Below, piece by piece: positions 1-8,238 of a stretch of 64,000 bases of DNA. The notes beneath the pieces are model-generated. The model had not been told where the DNA came from, searched no databases, and worked only from the letters and a program-made list of their open reading frames with translations. The stretch is taken from the NCBI GenBank assembly GCA_040882465.1, contig JBBEBG010000027.1, forward strand, positions 33,491 through 97,490. Reading direction: 5' to 3'. The number at the start of each line of letters is the position of its first letter. Within the stretch, counting starts at the first letter, position 1. The DNA is from Gemmatimonadota bacterium (GTDB taxonomy: Bacteria > Gemmatimonadota > Gemmatimonadetes > Longimicrobiales > Gaopeijiaceae). A program made the position numbers and the translations under genes.

Positions 1-977
1 GCGGTGTAGGGATAGACGTCCGCGCTCACTTCTTGACCTTCGGCCCGCGCACGCTCCATGCGGGCGAAGATCCGGTCGAGGAGGGCTCGGTCGCTCCCGA
101 GCACGACCTTGATGTGCGACACATGCACCCGCGCGCCGGAGCGGCGCCCCTGCTCGAGGAGCTCCTCGATCGAGGCCTCGACCTGGTCCGCGTCCTCGCT
201 CCGCATGTGGCTCATGACGATCCCGTCGTGCGCGGCGACGGGGCGGGCGGCCGCGGCCAGCTCCTCGAGATCCGCCGGGCGGCCGGAATCGTACTCGAGC
301 CCGGTGGAAAGGCCGAACGCGCCGGCTGCCATCGCGGTCTCGACGAGGGCGGCGAGCCGCTCCCGCCCCGCCGCGTTCGCGGGTCCGCCGAGCCCCGCTT
401 CTCCCCGAAGCGTCCCGTGCCCGATGAGATAGCCGACGTTCACCCAGGGCGGCGACGCCTCGATTCGGGCCAGGAGCCCTGCGAGCTCGCCCGCTCGCGG
501 GCTCGTTCCGTCGAGTCCGAGGAGGATCGTGGTCACCCCCTGCGCGAGGGAGTTCGCGAATCGCGCGCCCCCGTCGGGCTCGCCATGCGCGTGCGGGTCG
601 ATGAACCCGGGGGCGAGCACGCGTCCGGCCGCGTCCATCCGTTCCACGACCTGGAGGGTGTCGGGATTGAGCGGCCCGACGTAGACGACGCGGCCGTCGT
701 CCACGAGAACGCCGCCGTCGCGCGCCGGCTCCCCGGTGCCGTCCACGATCCGCGCGTTCCAGATCGCGAGGTCGTAAGGCGGCGGGGTGAGCGGCGGAGG
801 TACCAGCTGCGCGCCCGGGGAGGACGTTTCAGCTGAAACGTCTTCCGCCGCCGAAGCGCCTGCGTCCGGATTCCCGGCATCCGCCCCGGGTCCGCAGGCG
901 GCAATGATGAGGGCGGAACACGCGAGCTCCGGGAGCGCGAGGACGCGTGTCGGGCGGAACCGTGCGATCGGACGCAT
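1..977 (-). CDS. N-acyl-D-amino-acid deacylase-type amidohydrolase (C-terminus off the window)
   Basis: The reading frame is open from an ATG at 977 to the left edge, so 325 codons are visible and the C-terminus is missing. A ribosome site GGAGG lies 8 bases before the ATG. The N-terminus is a lipoprotein signal: a hydrophobic stretch ending LIIAAC, so the enzyme is probably anchored in the periplasm. The amidohydrolase fold follows: NARIVDGTGEPA, then GFIDPHAHGEPD, whose H-x-H is the metal-binding start of the barrel, then VTTILLGLDGTSP, and later SHMRSED and HVSHIKV, which fit the D-aminoacylase/dihydroorotase branch. Enzymes of this family hydrolyse N-acyl-D-amino acids or related amides. 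The substrate cannot be read from the sequence. A 20-bp palindrome lies inside the low-complexity linker after the lipobox. Confidence 0.85.
   Translation of the reverse strand, partial: MRPIARFRPTRVLALPELACSALIIAACGPGADAGNPDAGASAAEDVSAETSSPGAQLVPPPLTPPPYDLAIWNARIVDGTGEPARDGGVLVDDGRVVYVGPLNPDTLQVVERMDAAGRVLAPGFIDPHAHGEPDGGARFANSLAQGVTTILLGLDGTSPRAGELAGLLARIEASPPWVNVGYLIGHGTLRGEAGLGGPANAAGRERLAALVETAMAAGAFGLSTGLEYDSGRPADLEELAAAARPVAAHDGIVMSHMRSEDADQVEASIEELLEQGRRSGARVHVSHIKVVLGSDRALLDRIFARMERARAEGQEVSADVYPYT
823..842. repeat. Perfect 20-bp palindrome, core shared with 8239-8252
   Basis: GACGTTTCAGCTGAAACGTC reads the same on both strands. Its inner 14 bases, GTTTCAGCTGAAAC, occur again at 8239-8252 just upstream of the DUF5916 gene. 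Here it lies in coding sequence (residues EDVSAETS of the linker after the lipobox) and uses A/T-rich codons unlike the surrounding GC-rich ones, as expected if a short repeat was inserted into a tolerant linker. A protein-binding site is the alternative. Confidence 0.7.
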
Positions 978-1084
978 GACGGTCCTCCAAGGGAAATGGT
1001 GCGGGAAGTCACTGGAAGATCGGCCCCGGGATTCCGACCCCGCAACCCGAAGGGAAATCGCTTATCTTGGAATTCGCGTTTCCC

Positions 1085-1158
1085 GCGCCCGTAGCTCAAC
1101 TGGATAGAGCACCAGACTTCGGATCTGGGGGTTGGGGGTTCGAATCCCTCCGGGCGCA
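1085..1158 (+). tRNA. tRNA-Arg (anticodon TCG)
   Basis: A complete cloverleaf can be drawn. The acceptor stem GCGCCCG pairs with CGGGCGC, with discriminator A at 1158. The D-arm is GCTC/GAGC, the anticodon stem CCAGA/TCTGG, the loop CTTCGGA, and the T-arm carries GGTTCGAAT. The anticodon TCG (1119-1121) reads CGA, arginine. CCA is not encoded. A TATCTT box at 1063-1068 is placed like a -10 element, but I see no clear -35 box. Confidence 0.95.
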
Positions 1159-1252
1159 CTTCGGTCCCATCCAGCCATCCCACCGCCTGGCCCTTCGCGT
1201 TTCATTTCGGGTGGCGGACCTGAGGCCCCCCGGGCCGCGACCGGCTCCGCCC

Positions 1253-1279
1253 CTATCGCATGTGCGTCACATGTGATAG
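1253..1279 (+). promoter_or_regulatory. Inverted-repeat operator upstream of vapBC pair 1
   Basis: The half-sites ctatcgcatgtg and cacatgtgatag are separated by cgt and match at 11 of 12 positions. The repeat ends 9 bases before the antitoxin ATG. Ribbon-helix-helix antitoxins usually repress their own operon by binding such a repeat, so this is the likely autoregulatory site. TAGCGT at 1277-1282, overlapping its right edge, is 6 bases before the ATG and could be the -10 box. Confidence 0.6.
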
Positions 1280-1288
1280 CGTTCTTCC

Positions 1289-1525
1289 ATGCCCAAGATG
1301 ATCCAGGTGAGAAACGTGTCCGACGACTTACACCGTGCGCTCGTAGAGCGAGCCGAGGCTCGCGGCCAGACGCTCACGGATTACGTCCAAGGGATTCTGG
1401 AACGAGAGGTGGCGAGACCCCCGGTACAAGAGGTACTGGCCCGAATCCGGAGTCGGAGCCCCGTGAAGCTTCCAAAGACCGTAGCGGAGTACATCCGTGA
1501 AGAACGGGATCGGTGGGCGCGCTGA
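1289..1525 (+). CDS. VapB/FitA-like ribbon-helix-helix antitoxin
   Basis: A 78-residue protein. The N-terminal strand MIQVRNVSDDLHRALVERA followed by two predicted helices (to about residue 40) is the ribbon-helix-helix DNA-binding fold. The tail, VKLPKTVAEYIREERDRWAR, would be the part that wraps the toxin. The next frame, a PIN-domain toxin, starts inside the last codons, so the two are translationally coupled. In such pairs the antitoxin neutralises the toxin and represses the operon through a palindrome, and one lies immediately upstream (1253-1279). There is no Shine-Dalgarno, so the message may be leaderless. Confidence 0.85.
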   Translation: MPKMIQVRNVSDDLHRALVERAEARGQTLTDYVQGILEREVARPPVQEVLARIRSRSPVKLPKTVAEYIREERDRWAR

Positions 1526-1920
1526 CCGCGCTGGTCTGCGATTCGTCGGTGCTCCTCGAGATCCTTCTCCGCACTGGTCGCGCCGATCCCGTCGCAGCGC
1601 TCATCGAGGACGAAATTGCTGATCTCCACGTCCCCGCGCTTTGCGACATCGAGGTCGTATCGGCGGTCCGGCGCCTTTCGCGGATGGGCTTCCTACCCGG
1701 GGACCGTGGCGACGGCGTAGTGGAGGACTACCTGGACCTCCCCCTCATCCGGCATGGGCACACTGCGCTTCTCGAGCGAATCTTGGCGCTGCGTGAGAAT
1801 TTCTCCGCGTACGACGCTACCTACGTCGCCCTCGCGGAACGCCTCAGCGCCCCCCTCGCGACCCGGGATGCGCGGTTGATCCGTGCGACGAGGCGCCACA
1901 CCGATCTCGCTCTGCTCTGA
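1513..1920 (+). CDS. VapC-type PIN-domain ribonuclease toxin
   Basis: 135 residues from a GTG start at 1513 that overlaps the antitoxin end by 13 bases. The four acidic residues of the PIN nuclease centre are all visible: D10 in VCDSSV, E47 in CDIEVVSA, D101 in SAYDATYVALAE and D119 in TRDARL. PIN toxins of the VapC/FitB group cut specific RNAs, commonly tRNAs, when freed from their antitoxin. The length and motif order are those of a complete, probably active toxin. Confidence 0.88.
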   Translation: MGALTALVCDSSVLLEILLRTGRADPVAALIEDEIADLHVPALCDIEVVSAVRRLSRMGFLPGDRGDGVVEDYLDLPLIRHGHTALLERILALRENFSAYDATYVALAERLSAPLATRDARLIRATRRHTDLALL

Positions 1921-1971
1921 GGCCCGTCCGGCGCTCTGGCCGCGAGACCAGTTCGGGGGAGGAGGAGCCTG

Positions 1972-2775
1972 ATGCCCGGAAAGGACGGGCCTGTTGGAAA
2001 AGCGCCGCCCGACAAGGCCGGAAGCGCGCCGATGGGGCAGGACGCGAAGCCGAGCACCCCAGCGGCCCGCGAGAACGAGCGCATTTTCCTCGAGGGGCCG
2101 CGGAGCCGGCGCGAGGAGTTCATGCGCGTCCTGCGGATCGGGAGCGAGTTCGTGAGGGGATTTCGCGCGCTCCACTTCGTGGGGCCCTGCGTCACGGTGT
2201 TCGGCTCGGCCCGGATCTTCGAAGGGAACGGTTATTACGAGCTGGGGAGGGAGGTCGGCGCCGAGCTCGCCCACGCGGGGTTCACCGTCATGACGGGCGG
2301 TGGTCCAGGGATCATGGAGGCGGCAAACCGCGGCGCGCGCGAGGCGGGAGGCACTTCGATCGGTTGCAACATCGAGCTTCCCATGGAGCAGCTTCCGAAT
2401 TCCTACCTGGACAAATTCGTCGAGTTCAATCACTTCTTCGTCAGAAAGGTGATGCTCCTGAAGTATTCGTACGGGTTCATCGCCCTCCCCGGCGGCTTCG
2501 GCACGATGGACGAAATCTTCGAGACGGCGACCCTCGTCCAGACCGGAAAAATCTGGGGGTTCCCCCTCGTCCTCGTGGGCACCGAGTTTTGGGCTCCCCT
2601 TCTCGACTTCCTCCGCGACCGTCCCCTCGCGAGGGGGACGATCGACGGAAAGGACCTGGACCTCCTCTTCCTGACGGACTCGGCGCAGGAGGCGGTCGCC
2701 CACATTCGCCGCGTCGCCGGCCACAACCCTGGGCTCCGGTTCCATCCGCATGCCGTGCTGGGCGAGAAGGAGTAG
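1972..2775 (+). CDS. LOG-family protein (Rossmann-fold nucleotide phosphoribohydrolase)
   Basis: 267 residues, preceded by a strong GGAGGAGGAG ribosome site. The two LONELY GUY signatures are present: GGGPGIMEA at residues 109-117 and PGGFGTMDE at 173-181. These form the nucleotide-binding and catalytic site in enzymes that cleave ribose 5-phosphate from nucleoside monophosphates (cytokinin-type or general purine nucleotides). About 70 poorly conserved residues precede the core, which is longer than the minimal bacterial LOG protein. In bacteria the cellular role is often unclear, so the activity is known for the family and only inferred here. Confidence 0.88.
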   Translation: MPGKDGPVGKAPPDKAGSAPMGQDAKPSTPAARENERIFLEGPRSRREEFMRVLRIGSEFVRGFRALHFVGPCVTVFGSARIFEGNGYYELGREVGAELAHAGFTVMTGGGPGIMEAANRGAREAGGTSIGCNIELPMEQLPNSYLDKFVEFNHFFVRKVMLLKYSYGFIALPGGFGTMDEIFETATLVQTGKIWGFPLVLVGTEFWAPLLDFLRDRPLARGTIDGKDLDLLFLTDSAQEAVAHIRRVAGHNPGLRFHPHAVLGEKE

Positions 2776-2795
2776 GCGCAGCGCTTGGCGCGCCC

Positions 2796-3941
2796 ATGGA
2801 CACGAATGAGGCTCGGACCTCCGGCGCCCTCGCCCGGCTCGCGCTCCTCCTCCTCACGCTCCTTCTCCTTCCCGCCTGCAACCCGATCTACGTGGTGCGG
2901 GCGGGTTGGGCGCAGGCGCGGATCCTCGCCTCGCGGGAGCCCCTCACCGAGGTGATGACGGATCCCGCGGTGGATCCGGCGACCCGAGCGAGCCTCCGCC
3001 TGGTGCACGACGCGCGCCTCTTCGCGGTCGAGAGGCTCGGCTTCCAGAACGCGGGAGATTCGTACACCTCCTTCGCCGCGCTCCCGTCCGACACACTCGC
3101 GCTCGTTCTCTCCGCCGCCTACCGCGACCGGCTCGAGTTTCGCACCTGGTGGTTTCCGATCACGGGGCGGGTGCCGTACCGGGCGTACTTCTCCGTCGAA
3201 GGTGGGGAGCGCGCGCGGGATCAGTTGGAGCGGGAGGGGTTCGACACGTACCTGCGGCCGACGGCTGCTTTCTCGACGCTCGGTTGGTTCGCGGACCCGC
3301 TTTATTCCACGCTCCTCCGCCAGAATGACGTCTCCCTCGTGGAAACGGTCCTCCACGAGCTGGCGCACAATCACCTCTACATCGGTAGCCGGGGGACCTT
3401 CAACGAGTCCTTCGCCACCTTCGTGGGGCACGCGGCCGCGATCGAGTTTTTTTGCGGACGAGAGGGGGGCGGCCCGGCGACGGTGAAGTGCGCTCGGGCG
3501 CGCGACCTCTGGGCGGATGCGCTCGACATCTCGCGCTTCATCACGGCGCTCGAGGGGCGGATCCGGGCGCTGTATGCGCTGGGGGCGCGAGGAGAGGGGC
3601 TCGCCTCCGGCGCGGACCCCGGCCCGCCCCCCGGTGCGGTGCCCGGGCCTCTCTCGGACGTGGGGCTGGATGCCCTCCTCGCGGAGCGGGCGGAGATCTA
3701 CCGGGAAGCGCGCGTGGAGTTCTTGGAGCAAGTCCAGCCGGGTCTCCGCTTCGCAGCCTATGGGTTTCTGGCGACGGAGCCGCTGAACAATGCGACCCTC
3801 CTCTCGCGGAGCCTCTACTTTCACCGCCTCCCCGACTTCGACGCCCTCTGGTCCAGGTGGGAGGGCGACTTCGCGGGACTCATGGCCTGGATGCGGGAAG
3901 AGGCGCCCCGGCGGGCGGATCCGTTCCAGATTCTGGACTAA
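2796..3941 (+). CDS. Lipoprotein zinc aminopeptidase (PF10023-like)
   Basis: 381 residues from the ATG at 2796; the same frame is open further upstream but there overlaps the LOG gene. The N-terminus is a lipoprotein signal ending LLLLPAC, with Cys28 as the lipidated residue. A zinc-protease site HELAHN lies at 187-192, and a downstream NESFATFVG supplies Glu204 as the probable third zinc ligand (HExxH-x12-E). This arrangement and the length match the predicted aminopeptidase family PF10023. The last residues, RADPFQILD, are encoded by a 30-bp stretch that reappears 840 bp downstream, beyond a toxin-antitoxin pair. Confidence 0.8.
   Translation: MDTNEARTSGALARLALLLLTLLLLPACNPIYVVRAGWAQARILASREPLTEVMTDPAVDPATRASLRLVHDARLFAVERLGFQNAGDSYTSFAALPSDTLALVLSAAYRDRLEFRTWWFPITGRVPYRAYFSVEGGERARDQLEREGFDTYLRPTAAFSTLGWFADPLYSTLLRQNDVSLVETVLHELAHNHLYIGSRGTFNESFATFVGHAAAIEFFCGREGGGPATVKCARARDLWADALDISRFITALEGRIRALYALGARGEGLASGADPGPPPGAVPGPLSDVGLDALLAERAEIYREARVEFLEQVQPGLRFAAYGFLATEPLNNATLLSRSLYFHRLPDFDALWSRWEGDFAGLMAWMREEAPRRADPFQILD
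3911..3940 (+). repeat. Direct repeat, left copy (3' end of aminopeptidase gene)
   Basis: These 30 bases match 4750-4779 at 28 positions. They encode the last residues of the aminopeptidase, including all but the final base of its TAA stop. The two copies bracket the second toxin-antitoxin pair. Confidence 0.75.
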
Positions 3942-4025
3942 TGGCGCTGGGCGGGCCATACAGCCCAGCCATTCCTGCGCCCCTGGACCCCCTCGAGATT
4001 TCGTGGTTCCGCCAAACGTCCGGCG

Positions 4026-4054
4026 TTGAGGGATGCGACGCGATGTATTACATA
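4026..4054 (+). promoter_or_regulatory. Possible leaderless promoter/operator of vapBC pair 2
   Basis: TTGAGG (4026-4031), a 17-base gap and TACATA (4049-4054) are followed by only 7 bases before the ATG at 4062. The palindrome ACATATGT (4050-4057) overlaps the -10 box and may be where the antitoxin binds. No Shine-Dalgarno is present, so translation would start at the first base of the RNA. Confidence 0.45.
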
Positions 4055-4061
4055 TGTACAC

Positions 4062-4295
4062 ATGAGTACGACGTTGACAATCCGATTGGATGAGGCGCTC
4101 CGCGAGGCGCTGGAGGCCCGGGGCCGAGAGCAGGGAAAATCCCTGTCCGAGACGGCGCGGGAGATCTTGCGGAACGCCGTGGAGGAACGGCCTCTCGCAC
4201 TCCGAACCAGCCAGCTCCGGGGGCGCCTGCACTTGGGAGACCATACCCGGGAAGGATGGCGGGCCGAACTCCATCGGCGTAACTGGCGCCGTTGA
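4062..4295 (+). CDS. CopG/VapB-type ribbon-helix-helix antitoxin
   Basis: 77 residues. The frame is open upstream to 4026, but the ATG at 4062 is chosen because the conserved strand begins at once (MSTTLTIRLDEALREALEARG) and because a -10-like box sits 7 bases before it. The ribbon-helix-helix domain fills residues 1-45, with SLSETAREILRNAV as the second helix. The C-terminal part, rich in Arg and His, should contact the toxin. It is paired with the PIN protein that overlaps its stop codon. Confidence 0.82.
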   Translation: MSTTLTIRLDEALREALEARGREQGKSLSETAREILRNAVEERPLALRTSQLRGRLHLGDHTREGWRAELHRRNWRR

Positions 4296-4708
4296 AGGTC
4301 TGGCTCCTGGATACGGGACCCCTCGTTGCGTACCTCGACGCGGACGATCCCGCGCACTGGGAGGTCTCGGTATGCTGGGACGCGTTTCGGGGGCGATTGG
4401 CGACAACCAGCGCCGTGGTGACCGAGGCCATGCATTTCGTCGCGGCCGATCGGGCCGGGCCCCGTCACCTCGCCGCGCTCGCCACGGCCGGTGCCCTGGA
4501 GATCTACGATCTCTGTGGGGCGACCGAGCTCCACGAGGCGGCCGCACTGATGGAAAAATACCTCGACACGCCGATGGACTTCGCGGACGCGACACTCCTC
4601 CTCCTCGCCGAGATCCTGAGCTTGGACGACATCTTCACATTGGATCGCCGGGGCTTCGCCACCTACCGCACGCGCGACGGACGCGCGCTCCGACTCGTCC
4701 TCAACTGA
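4292..4708 (+). CDS. VapC-type PIN-domain ribonuclease toxin
   Basis: 138 residues from a TTG start whose last two bases lie in the antitoxin stop codon (TTGA overlap). Acidic PIN residues are D7 (LLDTGPLVAYLD), E45 (AVVTEAMHF), D96 and D99 (PMDFADATLL) and D118 (TLDRRGF). The sequence differs clearly from the first toxin, so the pairs are not a recent duplication of each other. Predicted function is RNA cleavage held in check by the preceding antitoxin. The whole pair sits between two copies of the aminopeptidase gene end. Confidence 0.85.
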   Translation: MKVWLLDTGPLVAYLDADDPAHWEVSVCWDAFRGRLATTSAVVTEAMHFVAADRAGPRHLAALATAGALEIYDLCGATELHEAAALMEKYLDTPMDFADATLLLLAEILSLDDIFTLDRRGFATYRTRDGRALRLVLN

Positions 4709-4749
4709 CCCGGCCCTCCTCCGGCCTCGTCCCGAGGCGCTTCGCCTCA

Positions 4750-4779
4750 GCGGGCGGATCCGTTCGAGATCCTGGACTA
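4750..4779 (+). repeat. Direct repeat, right copy (stranded aminopeptidase gene end)
   Basis: The stretch matches 3911-3940 with two substitutions and would encode RADPFEILD followed by a TAG stop, although no open gene leads into it. The rest of 4709-4933 holds no gene I can support. Confidence 0.75.
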
Positions 4780-4933
4780 GGCGAGCTGGGCGCGTCAGGG
4801 CGGCGGCTCCAGCGACGAAGATTTTCTGTCCCCGGAGAAGCTCCCAGGTTACCGTGGAGCGTTTCGTCGCCGTTCGCGCCGAATCCGCCATTCCCGGCAG
4901 AGTGACCTCCCTTCCGCAATTGAGGACCTCACG

Positions 4934-5317
4934 ATGGAAGACTTCAGTGCGGTGAACTGGCTGGCTGTCGTTCTCGGGGCGGTGGCAGCGTTTCTGGTGG
5001 GATGGCTCTGGTACAGCCCGAAGGTGTTCGGCGTGAAATGGGCGGCGGGCGCCGGAGTGCAGTTGGGCTCGGCCTCCTCCATGCCGGTGGGCGCGATGGT
5101 CTCGCAGTTCGCCGCTCTCTTCCTCCTGGCCACGGTGGTGGGAATCACGGCGACCACGAACGCCCTCTTCACGGCGATCCTCGCGATCCTTGCGGCTGCG
5201 ATGTTCGTGGCCTCCTCCGGCGCGTACGTGAAGAAGAGCTCGGCCGCGATTCTGATCGAGTTCTTCTACATCGTCGTCGCGGGAGCCGTCATGATCCTCG
5301 CGCAGGGCGCGCTTTAG
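4934..5317 (+). CDS. DUF1761-family membrane protein
   Basis: 127 residues with four hydrophobic segments (about 8-28, 54-74, 76-96 and 106-126). The N-terminal pattern INWLAVVLGAVAAF..GWLWYSP.VFG is characteristic of DUF1761, here as VNWLAVVLGAVAAFLVGWLWYS. The ribosome site GAGG is 8 bases upstream of the ATG. The family is widespread and has no known function. The protein ends in a TM segment and no catalytic residues stand out. Confidence 0.8.
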   Translation: MEDFSAVNWLAVVLGAVAAFLVGWLWYSPKVFGVKWAAGAGVQLGSASSMPVGAMVSQFAALFLLATVVGITATTNALFTAILAILAAAMFVASSGAYVKKSSAAILIEFFYIVVAGAVMILAQGAL

Positions 5318-5366
5318 GCCGGCGGGCGGGCGCCCCCTCCCCCGCTCCCCGCGCCGAGGGTCGGAA

Positions 5367-5825
5367 TTGAAGATCTGGATCGACGCGGACGCGGCCCCAC
5401 GCGAGGCGAAGGAAGTCGTTTTTCGGGCCGCCCTGCGCCTCGAGATTCGGACCGTATTGGTCGCGAATCAGCGGCTGACCCTCCCCCTGAACAACCCGCA
5501 CCTGAGTGCCGTGCGCGTGCAGGGCGGACCGGACGTCGCCGACCGCCATATCGCGGACCACGCGGAGGCGGGAGACATCGCCGTGACTGCGGACATTCCG
5601 CTCGCGGCGACGCTCGTGGAACGCGGCGTCGTGGTGATCGACCCGCGTGGCGAGCTCTACTCCGAGGAAAACGTGCGGGAGCGCCTCTCGATCCGCGATT
5701 TCATGGATTCGCTCCGGTCCACGGGCGTGGAGACCGGGGGACCGAAGCCCTACACGGACCGGGACAAGCGGTCCTTCGCGGACGCCCTGGACCGGACGCT
5801 GACGGCGATGCGCCGAGGCCGCTGA
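5367..5825 (+). CDS. YaiI/YqxD family protein (UPF0178, DUF188)
   Basis: 152 residues starting at TTG 5367, the only start that includes the conserved opening MKIWIDADAAPREAKEVV. The family signature continues with VANQRL, DVADRHIADHAEAGDIAVTADIPLAA and the C-terminal DKRSFADALDRTL. The conserved Asp residues and fold resemble PIN nucleases, but no biochemical role is established. The ending against the minus-strand DUF5916 gene is convergent, with only 9 bases between the stop codons. Confidence 0.87.
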   Translation: MKIWIDADAAPREAKEVVFRAALRLEIRTVLVANQRLTLPLNNPHLSAVRVQGGPDVADRHIADHAEAGDIAVTADIPLAATLVERGVVVIDPRGELYSEENVRERLSIRDFMDSLRSTGVETGGPKPYTDRDKRSFADALDRTLTAMRRGR

Positions 5826-5834
5826 CGCGGGCTC

Positions 5835-8222
5835 CTACGGCCGAAAGAGCCGCGTCACCTTGATCATGAGCCCCCGGTTCGAGAGCTCGGACCAGCGGTC
5901 CCCCAGGACATCGGTGCTCCGGTCCTCGGTGTAGACGATGAAGAGCTCGCTCCCCGGCGCCCACTCCCACCGGAGCCGGAAGTTGCCGCTGAAGCTGTCG
6001 CTACCCGTGTTGTACTGAATGAGCCCGCTCAGATATGCGCGCGGGGTCATGGTGTAGGTCACCCGCGTGCGGGCCACATGTTGGTCGAACTCCCCTGGTT
6101 CCTGCTGCTGCGGGAGGTCGAGCCAGTTGAACTCGAGGCTCGGTTCCAGAGAGATCCGTGGAGTGACCTCGATGCGGCCATTCCCGAGCCCGACCGAGAG
6201 CCGGTCCCCGGTGTAAAACTCGCCCCACTGGACGCTGAGATTCCCCTGCCAGGGACGCTGGGGCCCGAATCGGTAGCTGGCCTGGAAGTCGGTGTAGGAG
6301 TAGCGCCCCGCCTCGAAGAGCGCGCCCGAGATGCGCTCGTCTTCCGGAAGGAACTCGTAGTTGTCGGAGCCGTTCAGGGTGATGGCGTCGCCGTTTTCGA
6401 GGTCCACCTGCACCCGCCCACCCCGGGACCGACTCTCCACGAAGCCGGCCACGTCGTTTTCGAAATATCCCAGATTCCCCGCGAACGTGATCTGCCGGAT
6501 CCAGGAGATAGACGCCGGCCGCGGGCTGTAACTCGCCGAAAGCTAGGTCTGCCGGAACCCCCTGCGGCGCACGAAGCCCAGCTCGGGATTGAAGTCGTCG
6601 CCCACGACGAGGTAGTCGAGGCTTCCCCCGAAGAGGTCCGTGTCGTAGTTGAAGCGCCCCCGGTAGCTCTGGTCGTTCCCTTCGAGTCCCGGCGTCCGCG
6701 ACCGCGCATAGTGGGTGACGAAGTTCGCCTCGTCGTTGAATCCGAAGGAACCGTCCACCCCCCACGCCTGGTTCGACTCGCCGGGCGCCGCGAGCGAGCG
6801 GGAGCGGTTTTCGAGGAGGACCCCGATGTTACTCCGCGAAAAAATGTCTCGCCGGAGCCGCAGCACGGAGAAGTTCGTGGACACGGCGCCGATCTCGGCC
6901 TCGTCGGCGGTCTGGATGCTCAACACGCCGACGTCGAAGGAACCGATCTTCCCCGTGAGTCTCCCGCCCCCGAGCACCCGGACCGGGTCGCCCCCCTGAA
7001 TTCCGATGCGCCGCGAGTAGAAGAGAGTGGGGGCCGAACCGCCGCCACCACCGCCCGGCCCTCCCGGACCGGTGCCTCCCACCCCAAAATCGAAGATCCC
7101 GCGCCCCTCCAAGAAAAACTCCCGCTTCTCCGGAAAAAAGAGATTGAAGCGGGTGAGGTTCACCTGCTGCTCGTCCACCTCGACCTGCGCGAAGTCCGTA
7201 TTGACGGTGAGGTCGAGCGTCAGGTTCTGCGTGACGGCATATTTGACGTCGAGCCCCACGTCGGCCGCGAAGTCGTTCTCGATGGCCGGGTCGGCGACCA
7301 GGTCCGTGCTCAGCCCGGAGGTCAGGTAGGGCTTCACCTCGATGTTGCGGCCGACCGGGGGTGCCTCGATTCCGACGAGGTCGCCATACATCGAGACCCG
7401 AAAGACCCCGTTGGAGCCGGGCCCGACGACCTGGAGGGGGAGCGGGGTGAGGTAGATCCATTCGTTGTCGCGGAGGACGGATCGCCGCATCTGGATTCCC
7501 CACACCTGCTCGACTCCCGGACGGTAACGAAGCGACTTGAAAGGAATCGCCATCTCGACCGTCCATCCCCCGTCGAAGCGGCCCGTCCGAACCTCCGCTA
7601 CCGGATTCCAGTCGAAGTTGGGGTTCCCCTCGTTGGTGATCTGGAGGTCCGCGAAGCCCCCGATCGGATTTACGAAGAAGGCGAGGGAGTTTCGCCCGTC
7701 ATGGTAGGTGTCCAGATAGACTCCGAAGGAGTCGTTCGCGCGAAGCTGGTTCGAGTCGCGCCGCATCTCGTTCGCGATCCAACCATCCTCACCCTCCGAG
7801 TCCCAGATCCGCGCCGAGACGTAGACGTTCGTGTCATCGAAGGCCATCCAGGCTTCGGTCCGCTCCGTGGGCTCGCCACCCTCGATCGGAACCGCCTGGA
7901 CGAAGTCGGAGACCGCGGGGGTGTTCGCGTAGAAAGGCTCGTCGAGGCGACCGTCCGCCTGGATCGGGGTGTCCACGCGGAAGGCGCGGACCGTGGTGTT
8001 CCCCGCGGCGTCCCGCGTCATGGCGGCGGGAGCGGCCGAAGTCGGAGCCGGCTGCGGGGGACCCACCGTCCCCGGCGCATCCGCTTCGGGGACGGACTGT
8101 CCCTCGATTCCCACCGGGGCGAAGAGCGCACCCCCGGCCAGGGCGAATAAAACCGCGAACGAGAGGGCGGGCGCGCTGACCCGCGCACGGGGCCCGCGCG
8201 GTCGAATGCCGACTGGCGTCAT
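5835..8222 (-). pseudogene. DUF5916/CBM9-like outer-membrane protein interrupted by an in-frame TAG
   Basis: One reading frame runs from an ATG at 8222 to a stop at 5835 and would give about 795 residues, but a TAG at 6545-6543 ends it after residue 559. The frame continues in phase beyond the TAG with normal family sequence (SASYSPRPASISWIRQ and so on). The first part has a signal peptide, a carbohydrate-binding-like domain (IQADGRLDEPFYANTPAVSD) and the DUF5916 hallmark FFPEKREFFLEG. The rest is alternating beta-strand barrel sequence ending in KVTRLFRP, with the terminal aromatic pattern of outer-membrane barrels. The stop removes roughly 235 residues of barrel, so the product should be non-functional unless read through or unless the base is an assembly error. 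Confidence 0.8.
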
Positions 8223-8238
8223 GCCGGCCCCGGGAAGC

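Noticed and set aside
4026..4061. Upstream start for the second antitoxin
   Set aside because: The extra 12 residues are not RHH-like and would be encoded by the promoter and palindrome region.
2430..4595. 721-codon minus-strand open frame
   Set aside because: It overlaps the LOG gene, the aminopeptidase and the second toxin-antitoxin pair, all with clear family motifs. Its own sequence is Arg/Pro-rich with no recognisable domain.
6078..8150. 690-codon plus-strand open frame
   Set aside because: It lies antisense to the DUF5916 gene, has charged low-complexity sequence without domains, and is a high-GC shadow frame.
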